64,000 bases of DNA, taken from Vibrio albus. Lineage in GTDB: Bacteria > Pseudomonadota > Gammaproteobacteria > Enterobacterales > Vibrionaceae. A model generated the notes under the pieces. It made no database searches. It had not been told where the DNA came from and worked only from the letters and a program-made list of their open reading frames with translations. The stretch covers positions 289,510-353,509 of the forward strand of contig NZ_QFWT01000004.1 of NCBI RefSeq assembly GCF_003144035.1, written 5' to 3'. The position numbers and the translations under genes were made by a program. How positions within the stretch are numbered: the first letter of the stretch is position 1; each line of letters opens with the position of its first letter. Shown here one piece after another: positions 18,924 to 29,181 of the stretch.

Positions 18924-19385
18924 ATGGATATCCGTAAAATTAAAAAGCTTATCGAATTAGTAGAAGAATCTGGTATCGCCGAGCTTGAAATCTCTGAAGG
19001 TGAAGAGTCGGTACGTATCAGCCGCTCCGGAACTCCAGCTCCAGTAGCCCCGATGCAATATGCAGCACCGGCTCCAGTTGCACCAGCGGTAGCACCGGCT
19101 CCGGTTGAAGCACCAGCGGCAGCGGCACCTGAAGCACCAGCAGAACCTGCTGGTCATAAGGTTCTTTCTCCAATGGTCGGTACTTTCTACCGTTCACCAA
19201 GCCCGGATGCAAAATCATTCGTTGAAATTGGTCAGACAGTGAATGTTGGCGATACTCTGTGTATCGTAGAAGCCATGAAAATGATGAACCAAATCGAAGC
19301 AGATAAGGCTGGCGTAGTGACTGCCATTCTGGTTGAAGATGGTCACCCTGTTGAGTTCGATCAGCCTCTTGTTGTTATCGAATAA
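18924..19385 (+). CDS. accB: Biotin carboxyl carrier protein of acetyl-CoA carboxylase
   Basis: AccB carries the biotin that shuttles CO2 in acetyl-CoA carboxylase, the first step of fatty acid synthesis. The 153-residue protein has an N-terminal helical region, an Ala/Pro-rich flexible linker (about residues 37-77) and a C-terminal biotinyl domain with Lys119 in VEAMKMMNQ, the residue biotinylated by BirA (encoded at 59857-60819). A TCATTCTC/GGGAATGA imperfect inverted repeat lies 26 bases before the start and may be regulatory. Confidence 0.97.
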   Translation: MDIRKIKKLIELVEESGIAELEISEGEESVRISRSGTPAPVAPMQYAAPAPVAPAVAPAPVEAPAAAAPEAPAEPAGHKVLSPMVGTFYRSPSPDAKSFVEIGQTVNVGDTLCIVEAMKMMNQIEADKAGVVTAILVEDGHPVEFDQPLVVIE

Positions 19386-19399
19386 TAGGGGTTCATCAT

Positions 19400-20743
19400 A
19401 TGTTAGATAAATTAGTCATCGCAAACCGTGGCGAGATCGCGCTGCGGATTCTGCGTGCATGTAAAGAGCTGGGTATTAAGACGGTTGCGGTTCACTCAAC
19501 TGCCGACCGCGACCTGAAACACGTCCTGCTGGCGGATGAATCTATCTGTATCGGCCCGGCACGTGGTATCGACAGCTACCTGAACATTCCCCGCATCATT
19601 TCAGCAGCAGAAGTCACCGGTGCGGTTGCCATCCACCCGGGTTACGGTTTCCTGTCTGAAAACGCAGACTTTGCCGAACAGGTTGAGCGCAGCGGCTTTA
19701 TTTTTGTTGGCCCTAAAGCGGAAACAATCCGCATGATGGGTGACAAAGTTTCGGCTATCACTGCGATGAAAAAAGCGGGTGTACCTTGTGTACCGGGCTC
19801 TGACGGACCACTGAACGACGACCCTGATGCCAACCGCGCTCACGCAAAACGTATCGGCTATCCGGTTATCATCAAAGCGTCCGGTGGTGGCGGCGGCCGT
19901 GGTATGCGTGTCGTACGCAGTGAAGCGGATCTTGTCGAAGCGATCGCAATGACGCGTGCGGAAGCAAAAGCGGCTTTCAACAACGACATGGTTTACATGG
20001 AAAAATTCCTGGAAAACCCTCGTCACGTCGAAGTTCAGGTGATTGCTGACGGTCAGGGCGGCGCTATCCACCTGGGCGAACGTGACTGCTCTATGCAGCG
20101 CCGTCACCAGAAAGTGGTGGAAGAAGCTCCGGCTCCGGGCATTACCGAAGAGATGCGTAAATACATCGGTGAGCGCTGTACCCGTGCCTGTATCGAAATC
20201 GGCTACCGTGGTGCCGGTACGTTCGAATTCCTGTACGAAAACGGTGAGTTCTACTTTATTGAAATGAACACCCGTATTCAGGTTGAACACCCAGTAACAG
20301 AAATGGTTACCGGCGTGGATCTGATCAAAGAGCAGCTGCGTGTTGCGGCAGGTCAGCCGTTATCCTTCACTCAGAACGATATCAAGATCCACGGTCATGC
20401 TATTGAATGCCGTATCAACGCAGAAGACCCTGAGCGCTTCCTGCCTTGTCCGGGTAAAATCGAGCGCTTCCACTCACCAGGTGGTATGGGCGTTCGCTGG
20501 GAATCTCACATCTACACAGGCTACACAGTACCGCCGCATTATGATTCCATGATCGGTAAACTGATCACCTACGGTGAAAACCGCGATGTGGCGATTGCCC
20601 GCATGAAAAACGCACTGGGAGAGATGATCGTAGAAGGTATCAAAACCAACGTACCTCTGCAGCAGGACATCATGAACGACGAAAGCTTCCAGCACGGTGG
20701 AGCCAATATCCACTACCTGGAAAAGAAACTGGGCTTACAATAA
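19400..20743 (+). CDS. accC: Biotin carboxylase subunit of acetyl-CoA carboxylase
   Basis: AccC carboxylates the biotin on AccB using ATP and bicarbonate. The 447-residue ATP-grasp protein begins [20 protein letters not shown]. The Gly-rich lid [13 protein letters not shown] lies around residues 160-172, [14 protein letters not shown] follows, and the catalytic [16 protein letters not shown] is around residues 286-301. It follows accB by 14 bases with a TAGGGG ribosome-binding site and ends before a strong terminator. accA and accD are elsewhere, as usual. Confidence 0.98.
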   Translation: MLDKLVIANRGEIALRILRACKELGIKTVAVHSTADRDLKHVLLADESICIGPARGIDSYLNIPRIISAAEVTGAVAIHPGYGFLSENADFAEQVERSGFIFVGPKAETIRMMGDKVSAITAMKKAGVPCVPGSDGPLNDDPDANRAHAKRIGYPVIIKASGGGGGRGMRVVRSEADLVEAIAMTRAEAKAAFNNDMVYMEKFLENPRHVEVQVIADGQGGAIHLGERDCSMQRRHQKVVEEAPAPGITEEMRKYIGERCTRACIEIGYRGAGTFEFLYENGEFYFIEMNTRIQVEHPVTEMVTGVDLIKEQLRVAAGQPLSFTQNDIKIHGHAIECRINAEDPERFLPCPGKIERFHSPGGMGVRWESHIYTGYTVPPHYDSMIGKLITYGENRDVAIARMKNALGEMIVEGIKTNVPLQQDIMNDESFQHGGANIHYLEKKLGLQ

Positions 20744-20769
20744 GTAACCCGTTTCGGCGTTGAATATAA

Positions 20770-20801
20770 GGATGGAGATACCCTTATCTCCATCCTTTTT
20801 T
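20770..20801 (+). terminator. Terminator of the aroQ-accBC operon
   Basis: A perfect 11-bp stem (GGATGGAGATA/TATCTCCATCC) with a CCCT loop is followed by six T. Confidence 0.93.
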
Positions 20802-20869
20802 ATTCCTTCTTGCCCGACTTCTGCTACACTCCCCCACAAATTTTAACCATTCAAACCGAGAGTTTTCCC

Positions 20870-21757
20870 ATGCCCTGGATTCAAATCAAACTCAATGCCA
20901 CTGATGCTAATGCAGAATCAATCGGCGATATGCTGATGGAAGAGACCGGCGCACTGTCCGTCACCTTTCTGGATGCCAAAGATACCCCAGTATTTGAGCC
21001 CATGCCGGGAGAGACGCGTCTTTGGGGGGAAACGGATATCGTAGCCCTCTATGATGCTGAAATCGATACAGCGCTGGTTTTAGAGCAAATTAAAGCCTCC
21101 AATATGCTGGACAACAATTTTGCTTACAAAGTTGAACAGCTGGAAGACAAAGACTGGGAACGCGAATGGATGGAAAACTTCCACCCGATGAAATTTGGCG
21201 AGCGTCTGTGGATCTGCCCTAGCTGGCGAGATGTGCCTGATCCGGATGCGGTTAACGTGATGCTAGACCCTGGCCTGGCCTTTGGTACCGGCACCCACCC
21301 GACCACCTCCCTGTGCCTGGAGTGGCTGGAAGGGCTGGACCTGAACGGCAAAACCGTGATCGACTTCGGCTGTGGCTCAGGCATCCTGGCTATTGCCGCC
21401 ATCAAACTCGGCGCGGCAAAGGTCATCGGTATTGATATTGACCCGCAGGCAATCATCGCGTCCAAAGACAATGCCGGCCGCAACGGGGTTGCTGATCAGC
21501 TGGAACTGTACCTGCCTCAGGATCAGCCTGCGGATTTACAGGCAGATGTCGTGGTCGCCAACATTCTTGCCGGTCCATTACGTGAACTGTCCGGGGTGAT
21601 CAAAGGCCTCATAAAGCCTGAAGGCCTGTTGGCCATGTCCGGCGTACTGGACACACAGGCAGAAGATGTGGCGAATTACTATCGTGACGACCTGCAGGTT
21701 GACCCGATTGTTGAAATGAAAGAATGGTGCCGAATCTCAGGACAGAAGAAGGCCTGA
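20870..21757 (+). CDS. prmA: Ribosomal protein L11 methyltransferase PrmA
   Basis: PrmA trimethylates ribosomal protein L11, whose gene rplK is at 55276-55704. The 295-residue protein starts [14 protein letters not shown] with the N-terminal substrate-recognition domain. The SAM-binding methyltransferase domain has [15 protein letters not shown] and [20 protein letters not shown], and the [10 protein letters not shown] motif follows. I chose the ATG at 20870 because it matches the family; the open frame continues 20 codons further upstream to a TTG. It precedes dusB-fis as in enterobacteria. Confidence 0.97.
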   Translation: MPWIQIKLNATDANAESIGDMLMEETGALSVTFLDAKDTPVFEPMPGETRLWGETDIVALYDAEIDTALVLEQIKASNMLDNNFAYKVEQLEDKDWEREWMENFHPMKFGERLWICPSWRDVPDPDAVNVMLDPGLAFGTGTHPTTSLCLEWLEGLDLNGKTVIDFGCGSGILAIAAIKLGAAKVIGIDIDPQAIIASKDNAGRNGVADQLELYLPQDQPADLQADVVVANILAGPLRELSGVIKGLIKPEGLLAMSGVLDTQAEDVANYYRDDLQVDPIVEMKEWCRISGQKKA

Positions 21758-21843
21758 TTCTCTTCCGCAATAGGATTCCACGGCTAATTGACTGAAAAAC
21801 ATACAATTTAAAAAACAAATTGTAAAATGCTCAAAAATTAGTC

Positions 21844-21880
21844 TTTTCACGCACCAAAAAAATGCGTAAAATGCGCGCCC
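21844..21880 (+). promoter_or_regulatory. dusB-fis promoter with GC-rich discriminator
   Basis: TTTTCA (21844-21849), a 17-bp spacer and TAAAAT (21867-21872) form a sigma-70 promoter. The discriminator GCGCGCCC (21873-21880) between -10 and start is the mark of ppGpp/DksA-sensitive promoters, as known for E. coli dusB-fis. Transcription should start near 21879. Confidence 0.75.
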
Positions 21881-21907
21881 TTGCTGGTATAGAAGTATAT
21901 TGCTGTT

Positions 21908-22873
21908 TTGAAGATCGGAAACTATCAACTTAAGAACAACCTGATTGTTGCACCCATGGCTGGTGTCACCGATCGACCATTTCGAGAGTTGTGTCTCCGG
22001 TATGGTGCGGGTATGGCGGTCAGCGAAATGATGTCCTCCAATCCGCGTCTGTGGAAAACATCAAAATCAAAGCAACGCATGGTACATGAAGGCGAATCGG
22101 GCATTCGTTCGGTACAGATTGCGGGCGCAGATCCTCAGCTGATGGCTGAGGCAGCACAACACAGCGTTGAGAACGGTGCGCAAATCATCGATATCAACAT
22201 GGGTTGTCCGGCTAAAAAGGTGAATAAGAAGCTGGCTGGCTCAGCACTGCTTCAATACCCGGAAATCATCAAACAGATTCTGACCGCGGTAGTGGAAGCG
22301 GTGGAGGTTCCGGTTACTCTGAAAACCCGTACCGGCTGGAACACAGACAATAAAAACTGTGTTGAAATAGCAAAAATGGCCGAAGACTGCGGCATACAGG
22401 CACTGGCTTTGCACGGGCGAACCAGAACCTGCATGTACAAAGGCGAGGCAGAATACGACAGCATTAAAGCCGTCAAAGCTGCGATATCTATCCCTGTCAT
22501 CGCCAATGGCGATATCGACAGCCCGGAGAAAGCGCAGCACGTACTGGATTACACTGGTGCCGATGCTTTAATGATAGGCCGCCCGGCCCAGGGGCGACCA
22601 TGGATTTTCCAGGAAATCCGTCACTATTTGGAAAACGGCACCAAAATGCCTGAACTTCCTCCCGAGGAAGTGAAAGGTATTTTGCTTGGTCATGTTCAGG
22701 AGCTTCACCAGTTTTATGGTGAATATCTGGGCCCCCGCATTGCTCGTAAGCATGTGGGCTGGTATCTGCAAGAACATGAGCAGGCAAAAGAATTTCGCCG
22801 TACCTTCAACGCGATTGACGCTGCTAATCAGCAACTCGACGCGCTGCAGGGTTATTTTGAAAATGTTTCATAA
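21908..22873 (+). CDS. dusB: tRNA-dihydrouridine synthase B
   Basis: DusB reduces uridine to dihydrouridine (position 17 in E. coli) in tRNA with FMN and NADPH. The 321-residue TIM-barrel protein starts at a TTG codon: the family N-terminus [20 protein letters not shown] begins exactly there and no in-frame ATG lies close. Catalytic Cys100 is in [16 protein letters not shown] contacts include HGRTR and [10 protein letters not shown]. It is the first gene of the fis operon, and the weak start codon may set low DusB relative to Fis. Confidence 0.96.
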   Translation: MKIGNYQLKNNLIVAPMAGVTDRPFRELCLRYGAGMAVSEMMSSNPRLWKTSKSKQRMVHEGESGIRSVQIAGADPQLMAEAAQHSVENGAQIIDINMGCPAKKVNKKLAGSALLQYPEIIKQILTAVVEAVEVPVTLKTRTGWNTDNKNCVEIAKMAEDCGIQALALHGRTRTCMYKGEAEYDSIKAVKAAISIPVIANGDIDSPEKAQHVLDYTGADALMIGRPAQGRPWIFQEIRHYLENGTKMPELPPEEVKGILLGHVQELHQFYGEYLGPRIARKHVGWYLQEHEQAKEFRRTFNAIDAANQQLDALQGYFENVS

Positions 22874-22896
22874 TTACGAGAAGAGCTAGACAGAAT

Positions 22897-23193
22897 ATGT
22901 TCGAACAAAACCTGACTTCCGAACCACTAACAGTAACTACTGTAACGTCTCAAGATCAAATCACTCAGAAGCCACTACGTGACTCCGTAAAAGCGTCTCT
23001 GAAAAACTATCTTGCTCAGTTAAATGGTCAGGACGTCAATGACCTGTACGAACTAGTATTGGCTGAAGTTGAACAACCACTACTAGACACCATCATGCAA
23101 TACACCCGTGGTAACCAGACACGTGCAGCAACTATGATGGGTATCAACCGTGGTACTCTGCGTAAGAAGCTAAAAAAATACGGCATGAACTAA
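22897..23193 (+). CDS. fis: Nucleoid protein Fis
   Basis: Fis is an abundant DNA-bending dimer that activates rRNA and tRNA promoters in early exponential phase. The 98-residue protein has the normal length, an N-terminal beta-hairpin arm region that contacts invertases, and a C-terminal helix-turn-helix ([20 protein letters not shown]) ending KKYGMN. It lies 23 bases after dusB and is transcribed from the promoter before dusB. It may bind upstream of the tRNA-tuf operon in this window (inference from E. coli). Confidence 0.98.
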   Translation: MFEQNLTSEPLTVTTVTSQDQITQKPLRDSVKASLKNYLAQLNGQDVNDLYELVLAEVEQPLLDTIMQYTRGNQTRAATMMGINRGTLRKKLKKYGMN

Positions 23194-23217
23194 AATAAAT
23201 TTTTATTTATTGATTTT

Positions 23218-23250
23218 AAAGGGCTTAATGGGAAACCATTGAGCCCTTTT
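23218..23250 (+). terminator. Terminator of dusB-fis
   Basis: A 14-bp stem (AAAGGGCTTAATGG/CCATTGAGCCCTTT, one G-U pair) with a GAAA tetraloop is followed by a T run. Confidence 0.92.
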
Positions 23251-23322
23251 ATTTTATGGTTACACACAAAGAAAAATCATCTGGATAACAACAGGGCTGT
23301 TTCCAGGCGGGGAAAATGGTGA

Positions 23323-23342
23323 GTTTGAGTGGAAACTCAAAC
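23323..23342. repeat. Perfect inverted repeat upstream of the Flp pilin
   Basis: GTTTGAGT-GGAA-ACTCAAAC has 8-bp perfect arms. It lies about 95 bases before the pilin start codon and could be an operator or an RNA hairpin. Confidence 0.45.
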
Positions 23343-23436
23343 AATCTTTGCTATTTTTTAATATCTCTTTTAGCCTGTTTTATTCGCTAGCCACTCCAAG
23401 CGTACCCCCTGAACGCACTAATTGAGGAGTTACATC

Positions 23437-23637
23437 ATGCTGTCAGTTTTCATCAAGGTAATAATCTTATTACGGAAATTCTATTGTGATAAACGAGGTG
23501 TAACTTCAATTGAATATGCAATTCTCGGTATAGGAATTGCCACTATAGTTTCTATAGTCTTCAATAATGATGTTCTACAAGATGCCTTGACTAATGCTTT
23601 AAATAACATAGGCAACTCTATTCAATCGGCAGGTTAA
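23437..23637 (+). CDS. Orphan Flp-family type IVb pilin
   Basis: The 66-residue product has the class IVb prepilin signature: a basic leader ending KRG, then VTSIEYAILGIGIATIVSIV with Glu5-Tyr6 after the predicted cleavage Gly, and a short C-terminal part. Flp pilins form tight-adherence fibres assembled by Tad proteins after processing by a prepilin peptidase. A TGAGGAGT ribosome-binding site 6 bases upstream fixes the ATG at 23437. No tad/cpa genes follow; the next gene is on the other strand. The leader (21 residues, hydrophobic first half) is unusual, and the gene is clearly more AT-rich than its neighbours, suggesting transfer or relic status. Confidence 0.82.
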   Translation: MLSVFIKVIILLRKFYCDKRGVTSIEYAILGIGIATIVSIVFNNDVLQDALTNALNNIGNSIQSAG

Positions 23638-23707
23638 TTAGCAAACACAGGGTTCCACTTAGCCAGTAACAGGGTTTGCCATAGCCTGCCCATCTTGCAA
23701 TTTAGAT

Positions 23708-24244
23708 TTAAAAACCAGAATTGGGCTGCGTTAAGAACTCGGCTTCTTCTGCGGTGGATTTCCGCCCCAGGATAGCGTTTCGGTGCGGGTAGCGGCCAAA
23801 CCTGTCGATGATAGCCTTATGCCTTAGTTCGAAATCCAGATAAGTTTCGTTACCCAGAGATTCGTACAGACGGACCGCCTGCCCATGAATGACAGCCGAC
23901 TCACTGTGCATGAAAGGTAAGTACAAGAAGCTACGCTGGGTCGGAGGCAGCTCTGCATCAAACCTTCTTGCGATAGCAAATTGAGCCAGCGTTAACGCTT
24001 GTGGGTCACTGGCAAACGCTTCCGGTCTGTCACGATAAATATTGCGGGAGAACTGATCCAGAATGATGACTTCCGCAAGGCTGCCTGCTGCCGTATCCCG
24101 CCACTCATAGAGCTCCCCGGCTCTGGCTTGCTTATGTAATGCTCCGAATCGCTGTAAAATTTCGGAATCAAATGCCTTATCTTTTTGCCACCACAGACTG
24201 GCATCGATTTCAGTAAACCAAAACTTTATAACCCCCTGATACAT
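23708..24244 (-). CDS. DUF924 family protein
   Basis: The 178-residue soluble, all-helical protein has the DUF924 hallmarks IKFWFTEIDASLWWQKD, LDQFSRNIYRD, FLYLPFMHSES and RFGRYPHRNAILGRKST. The family is common in proteobacteria, has a tetratricopeptide-like fold and no established function. A GGAGGA ribosome-binding site is followed by two adjacent ATGs; the second (24244) has the better spacing. It is a single gene between the pilin and the chemoreceptor. Confidence 0.88.
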   Translation of the reverse strand: MYQGVIKFWFTEIDASLWWQKDKAFDSEILQRFGALHKQARAGELYEWRDTAAGSLAEVIILDQFSRNIYRDRPEAFASDPQALTLAQFAIARRFDAELPPTQRSFLYLPFMHSESAVIHGQAVRLYESLGNETYLDFELRHKAIIDRFGRYPHRNAILGRKSTAEEAEFLTQPNSGF

Positions 24245-24577
24245 CATTCCTCCTTACCATCACCCGTCACGCGATAACAATGTCTGCTCGTCATAAGGTC
24301 ACGGCTGAGTATGCTGATATTCATAAGTATATACGGATATCAGGCGATGGCTGCTTCAATTTTCATATGCCAACTGCGAATAATAAATAGTCCTCATACT
24401 CAAAATTTGAGATAGTTAGTCGTATTGATAAGAAACCCAACATGAGGCACGACTTTCTGTATATATCGTGTTGTGTGCCCCCCGTTAGCTCAGCACTGAA
24501 GAGTAGTATTTCATCAACCAGAGCAGAGCAGCTTTTTGATTTCTTGCATGAATGCTGTTTATGGAATTGACAATAAT
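24245..24577. other. Intergenic region upstream of the chemoreceptor gene
   Basis: This 333-base gap carries the divergent starts of DUF924 and the chemoreceptor. I see no clear sigma-28 or sigma-54 promoter, hairpin or repeat. GGAA about 11 bases before 24578 is the only ribosome-binding candidate for the chemoreceptor. Confidence 0.5.
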
Positions 24578-26458
24578 ATGAATAAATTTAAATTACAGAT
24601 CATCTCTGCTTTAAGTACCGTCATTATTCTGATTGTACTGACCATAGTGTCTTTAAGTTACCACTCATTCAAAAGTGAAAGTGTGGCTCTCACAAAAGAG
24701 ATTCTGCGCGAGAAGAATCAAACCGTAAAAGCCGATCTTTACGGCAGGCTTCACCATTATCAAAACATTCTCTCATCCATAAAGGCGTCTGATGCGGATA
24801 TTCACGGAGATACGTTATCTGCCGGTCTGATCTCCAGGCTACAGGCCCTTGTTGATATTCAGAGTAATGCCAGTGACGGGGTTTACCTGTTAAACAAAAA
24901 CGGGACGCTCTATAACGCTCAAGGTGAGCGACTTGATACCAATGCCAAAAGCCAGAACCTTTCCTACTACGATGCGCTGTTCAATCAGGGGAAAACCTTT
25001 TTTGTCTCAGAAATTCACCGTTCACTGGCATCCGGCTCCAGCGTCGTAAGCGTTGCCTACCGGATTAATCCAGACCTCGCCGTACTGTCTGATATCCATG
25101 CAGAAGCGATCTTCAGTGACATCCTCAAACGTAAAGATATTCTGCTGTATTCCGCAGACGGTACATTACTTATAGGACAATACCCCGAATTAATCGGCAA
25201 AAATATTTATAACTACCGACCTATGTATAGGCAGTTTAACCAGAATAATCCTGAACTGTCGTACAGTGCGGAAGTGGATGGTGAGCAGACGGACTTTACA
25301 GCATTCTGGGGGGAATTAGAGATCAGCGGCTGGCAATACATTAGCTATGTGAAAGACAGCATCATCGAGAAGGATGCAAACGAACAACTGTTCGATTCTT
25401 TTATCATCGGCGTGGTCAGTTTAATTGCCAGCATCATTTTCCTGCTATTTATACTGAAAAAACTGGTGCTAACGCCTGTTGGCGGCGCTCCGGATGACAT
25501 TGCCTCATTGATGGAGACCATGGCAAAAGGTGACTTGCGTAAGGACCTGGAACGAACAGGAGAAGAAACCGGCATATACCTTTCGTTACTCAACTTATCG
25601 AGTCAGCTAAGAACGCTGATTCAAAACTCTCACAACATCTCGCAAAACGTGTCATCCGCGGCTCAGGAACTCAATGTCGTGATGAGTGATACCTTGCAGA
25701 ATGTTCAGTATGAGCAATCTCAGGTTGAGCAAATTGCCACGGCAATCAATGAGCTGTCAGTCACCTCACAGGAAGTGAGTGATAAAGCGGCGCTGGCGGA
25801 AGAAGAAACCCGAAAAAGCCAGCACAATGTGGACAATGGCAAGGTCACTCTGGATAACAACATTGCTCTGACCAATGAAATCAGAGACTCTTTTGCCGAT
25901 ACCGCCAAACTGATTGAAGACCTCCGGCAATTTGCCGTGGAAATCGGCTCGGTAACAGAAGTCATTAATACGATTTCTGAACAGACGAATCTGCTGGCCT
26001 TAAACGCGGCAATCGAGGCCGCCCGGGCCGGTGAAGCCGGCCGGGGTTTTGCTGTGGTCGCCGATGAGGTCAGAGGCCTGGCGTCTAAAACTCAACAGTC
26101 GACCGTCAGCATTCAGGACATCATCAGTAAACTGCAGGAACAGTCAGAAAAAGTGAACAGTAACATGGCTCAGAATGTTGAATTAATCCAAGAGTCCGTG
26201 ATTCAGGCTGGCAATATTCAGTCGTCGTTTGAAGAAATTTCGGCGGCAGTCGTCGCGATATCCGAAATTAATACTCTGGTTGCCACCGCTTCGCAGCAAC
26301 AGTTCAGTGTTACGGAAGAGATTTCTAAAAATACCACTCAGGCTTCCGATCTTGTGCAGCAAAATGCTTCTGCGGTGAATCAGACATTGCAGGCTTCTTC
26401 TGAACTGGCTCAACTTGCGGAAACACAGGAAGAAGAGTTGTCGTTCTTTAAAGTCTGA
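24578..26458 (+). CDS. Methyl-accepting chemotaxis protein
   Basis: The 626-residue chemoreceptor spans the inner membrane and should signal through CheA/CheW. It has a membrane segment at about residues 8-28, a periplasmic sensing domain of about 250 residues (double-Cache-like, inferred from size and patterning), a second membrane segment near 280-300, a HAMP region, and a long cytoplasmic coiled coil whose tip holds the near-invariant [19 protein letters not shown] and [12 protein letters not shown]. No CheR-binding pentapeptide is seen at the C-terminus (LSFFKV). I chose the ATG at 24578; an in-frame ATG 10 codons upstream is possible. The ligand is unknown. Confidence 0.93.
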   Translation: MNKFKLQIISALSTVIILIVLTIVSLSYHSFKSESVALTKEILREKNQTVKADLYGRLHHYQNILSSIKASDADIHGDTLSAGLISRLQALVDIQSNASDGVYLLNKNGTLYNAQGERLDTNAKSQNLSYYDALFNQGKTFFVSEIHRSLASGSSVVSVAYRINPDLAVLSDIHAEAIFSDILKRKDILLYSADGTLLIGQYPELIGKNIYNYRPMYRQFNQNNPELSYSAEVDGEQTDFTAFWGELEISGWQYISYVKDSIIEKDANEQLFDSFIIGVVSLIASIIFLLFILKKLVLTPVGGAPDDIASLMETMAKGDLRKDLERTGEETGIYLSLLNLSSQLRTLIQNSHNISQNVSSAAQELNVVMSDTLQNVQYEQSQVEQIATAINELSVTSQEVSDKAALAEEETRKSQHNVDNGKVTLDNNIALTNEIRDSFADTAKLIEDLRQFAVEIGSVTEVINTISEQTNLLALNAAIEAARAGEAGRGFAVVADEVRGLASKTQQSTVSIQDIISKLQEQSEKVNSNMAQNVELIQESVIQAGNIQSSFEEISAAVVAISEINTLVATASQQQFSVTEEISKNTTQASDLVQQNASAVNQTLQASSELAQLAETQEEELSFFKV

Positions 26459-26480
26459 TCCTTCATTCTTCGAGTCATTA

Positions 26481-26512
26481 AAGCCAGGATTTCAAGCGCT
26501 GAGACCTGGCTT
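26481..26512 (+). terminator. Possible terminator after the chemoreceptor gene
   Basis: AAGCCAGG pairs with CCTGGCTT around a 16-base loop that can itself fold; the tract after it is only weakly T-rich. Confidence 0.4.
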
Positions 26513-26560
26513 CATTTATTGATGAAAGTCACCACTCGGTGCTTACCGGTAAAATCGGTG

Positions 26561-27544
26561 CTAATTTTTACCATAAACTTTGCGTCTCAGCCAGGCAAGG
26601 CCACACAGAAGACCCAGGCTTATCCCTCCGACAGGGCCGCCACCAGAAGAAGAGCTGCTTGATGTCGTTACAGGAGGCTCGGCAAAAATATCATAAGAGA
26701 AAGAAGGCGCTGGCTCTGTATAATCGGTGATGATGCCTGTTATCCAGCTAAGCTGACTGCTCACCTGAGTGTAAACATCCGGATATTGAGTCATGGCACA
26801 TTGCTCCGTTGGACCAAAGCTTACCAGCCCGGCCAGCCGGTAGCCTTTATCCGCATCGGACGCATTGTTTTTATTTTGCCAGACCAGAGGGCCTCCTGAA
26901 TCACCATTACAGGCACCTTCAGAGTCTGCGCTGTTGGCACAAAGAAAATAAGCCGATATGCCACTGCTGGACACACCCCATGCATCAGCGCAAGCATCGT
27001 CGCTGACCCCATCCAACAGTACTTTCATTAAATCTGTTGAAGAGGCTGTTCTGTCAGCGTTTGTGTAACCCCATCCGGATAAAAACAGATTATCACTGGT
27101 TGCAAGGTCGAACTCTAAATCCGCCTCCGCTTGCTCACTAACCGACATGAGCTTGATCGGCTGAGCCGGGGAAGCGATGGAATGGGCCAGCTCCAGAATC
27201 GCAATATCGTTAATCGATGTGCTGCTACTGTAACCGGGGTTTACCGTCATAGTACTGACGGCAATAGTCTGCATCGATAAACTGGTTAGATCACTTGAAC
27301 CGACATATACGGTTATCTGGCTGGCCGAATATCCCTCGACACAATGTGCTGCCGTTAATACCCATTTATCGGCAATAATCGTCCCACCACAGGCATACTC
27401 TGCAATCGTAATATAAGCCTGCCAGGGCACCTCTGACTCACTGGCCTGAGTGCCATTCACCACATAGGTCGTAAATGACGTCGCGATGGCCTGAGCACAG
27501 ACCAAAAGCCCCCCGAGAAAAAACGCTAACTGTTTCTTTTTCAT
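26561..27544 (-). CDS. Secreted trypsin-fold serine protease with GlyGly-CTERM anchor
   Basis: The 327-residue precursor has a signal peptide (about residues 1-21) and a chymotrypsin-fold domain with the full triad: His67 (TAAHC), Asp113 (NDIAIL) and Ser216 (GDSGGP). A Ser/Gly-rich linker follows (SSSSSSGGGP, about 295-304), then a GlyGly-CTERM tail with one hydrophobic helix and a basic end (WLRRK). Such proteins (VesA/B/C in V. cholerae) leave by type II secretion and are processed by rhombosortase for surface display. The position equivalent to trypsin Asp189 is Gly210, so trypsin-like Arg/Lys specificity is not expected. It is a single gene. Confidence 0.92.
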   Translation of the reverse strand: MKKKQLAFFLGGLLVCAQAIATSFTTYVVNGTQASESEVPWQAYITIAEYACGGTIIADKWVLTAAHCVEGYSASQITVYVGSSDLTSLSMQTIAVSTMTVNPGYSSSTSINDIAILELAHSIASPAQPIKLMSVSEQAEADLEFDLATSDNLFLSGWGYTNADRTASSTDLMKVLLDGVSDDACADAWGVSSSGISAYFLCANSADSEGACNGDSGGPLVWQNKNNASDADKGYRLAGLVSFGPTEQCAMTQYPDVYTQVSSQLSWITGIITDYTEPAPSFSYDIFAEPPVTTSSSSSSGGGPVGGISLGLLCGLAWLRRKVYGKN

Positions 27545-27731
27545 ATGCCAATATTCTTTACTTATTTTTAGGATGTCCGGACTTGAACCTTTGAAGTAGC
27601 TAAGAACAATTATGCATCAGATTCTTACAATTGCTAACGTCTAATGCCAGCGAATGCAAAATCAGAATCAAAAACGAGAAACCATGCAGAAAGATGAGTG
27701 ATAACTTATAAAAAGAAAAAACCAGCGGGAG

Positions 27732-27757
27732 AAAAAAGAGCGCCACTAAGGACGCTC
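27732..27757 (-). terminator. Terminator of the glvC-glvA operon
   Basis: On the minus strand GAGCG...CGCTC forms a hairpin (extended by a CC/GG pair) followed by six T, 31 bases after the glvA stop. Confidence 0.8.
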
Positions 27758-27787
27758 CGGTTCTTGCTGGATTGGTCCGCTTACGGA

Positions 27788-29164
<1,377 letters not shown>

Positions 29165-29181
29165 TTACTCATTGATCTTAA

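Noticed and set aside
24245..24577. Sigma-28 or sigma-54 promoter for the chemoreceptor gene
   Set aside because: GGCACGACTTTCTG near 24444 superficially resembles a sigma-54 site but lacks the GC of the -12 element, and no good sigma-28 pair was found.
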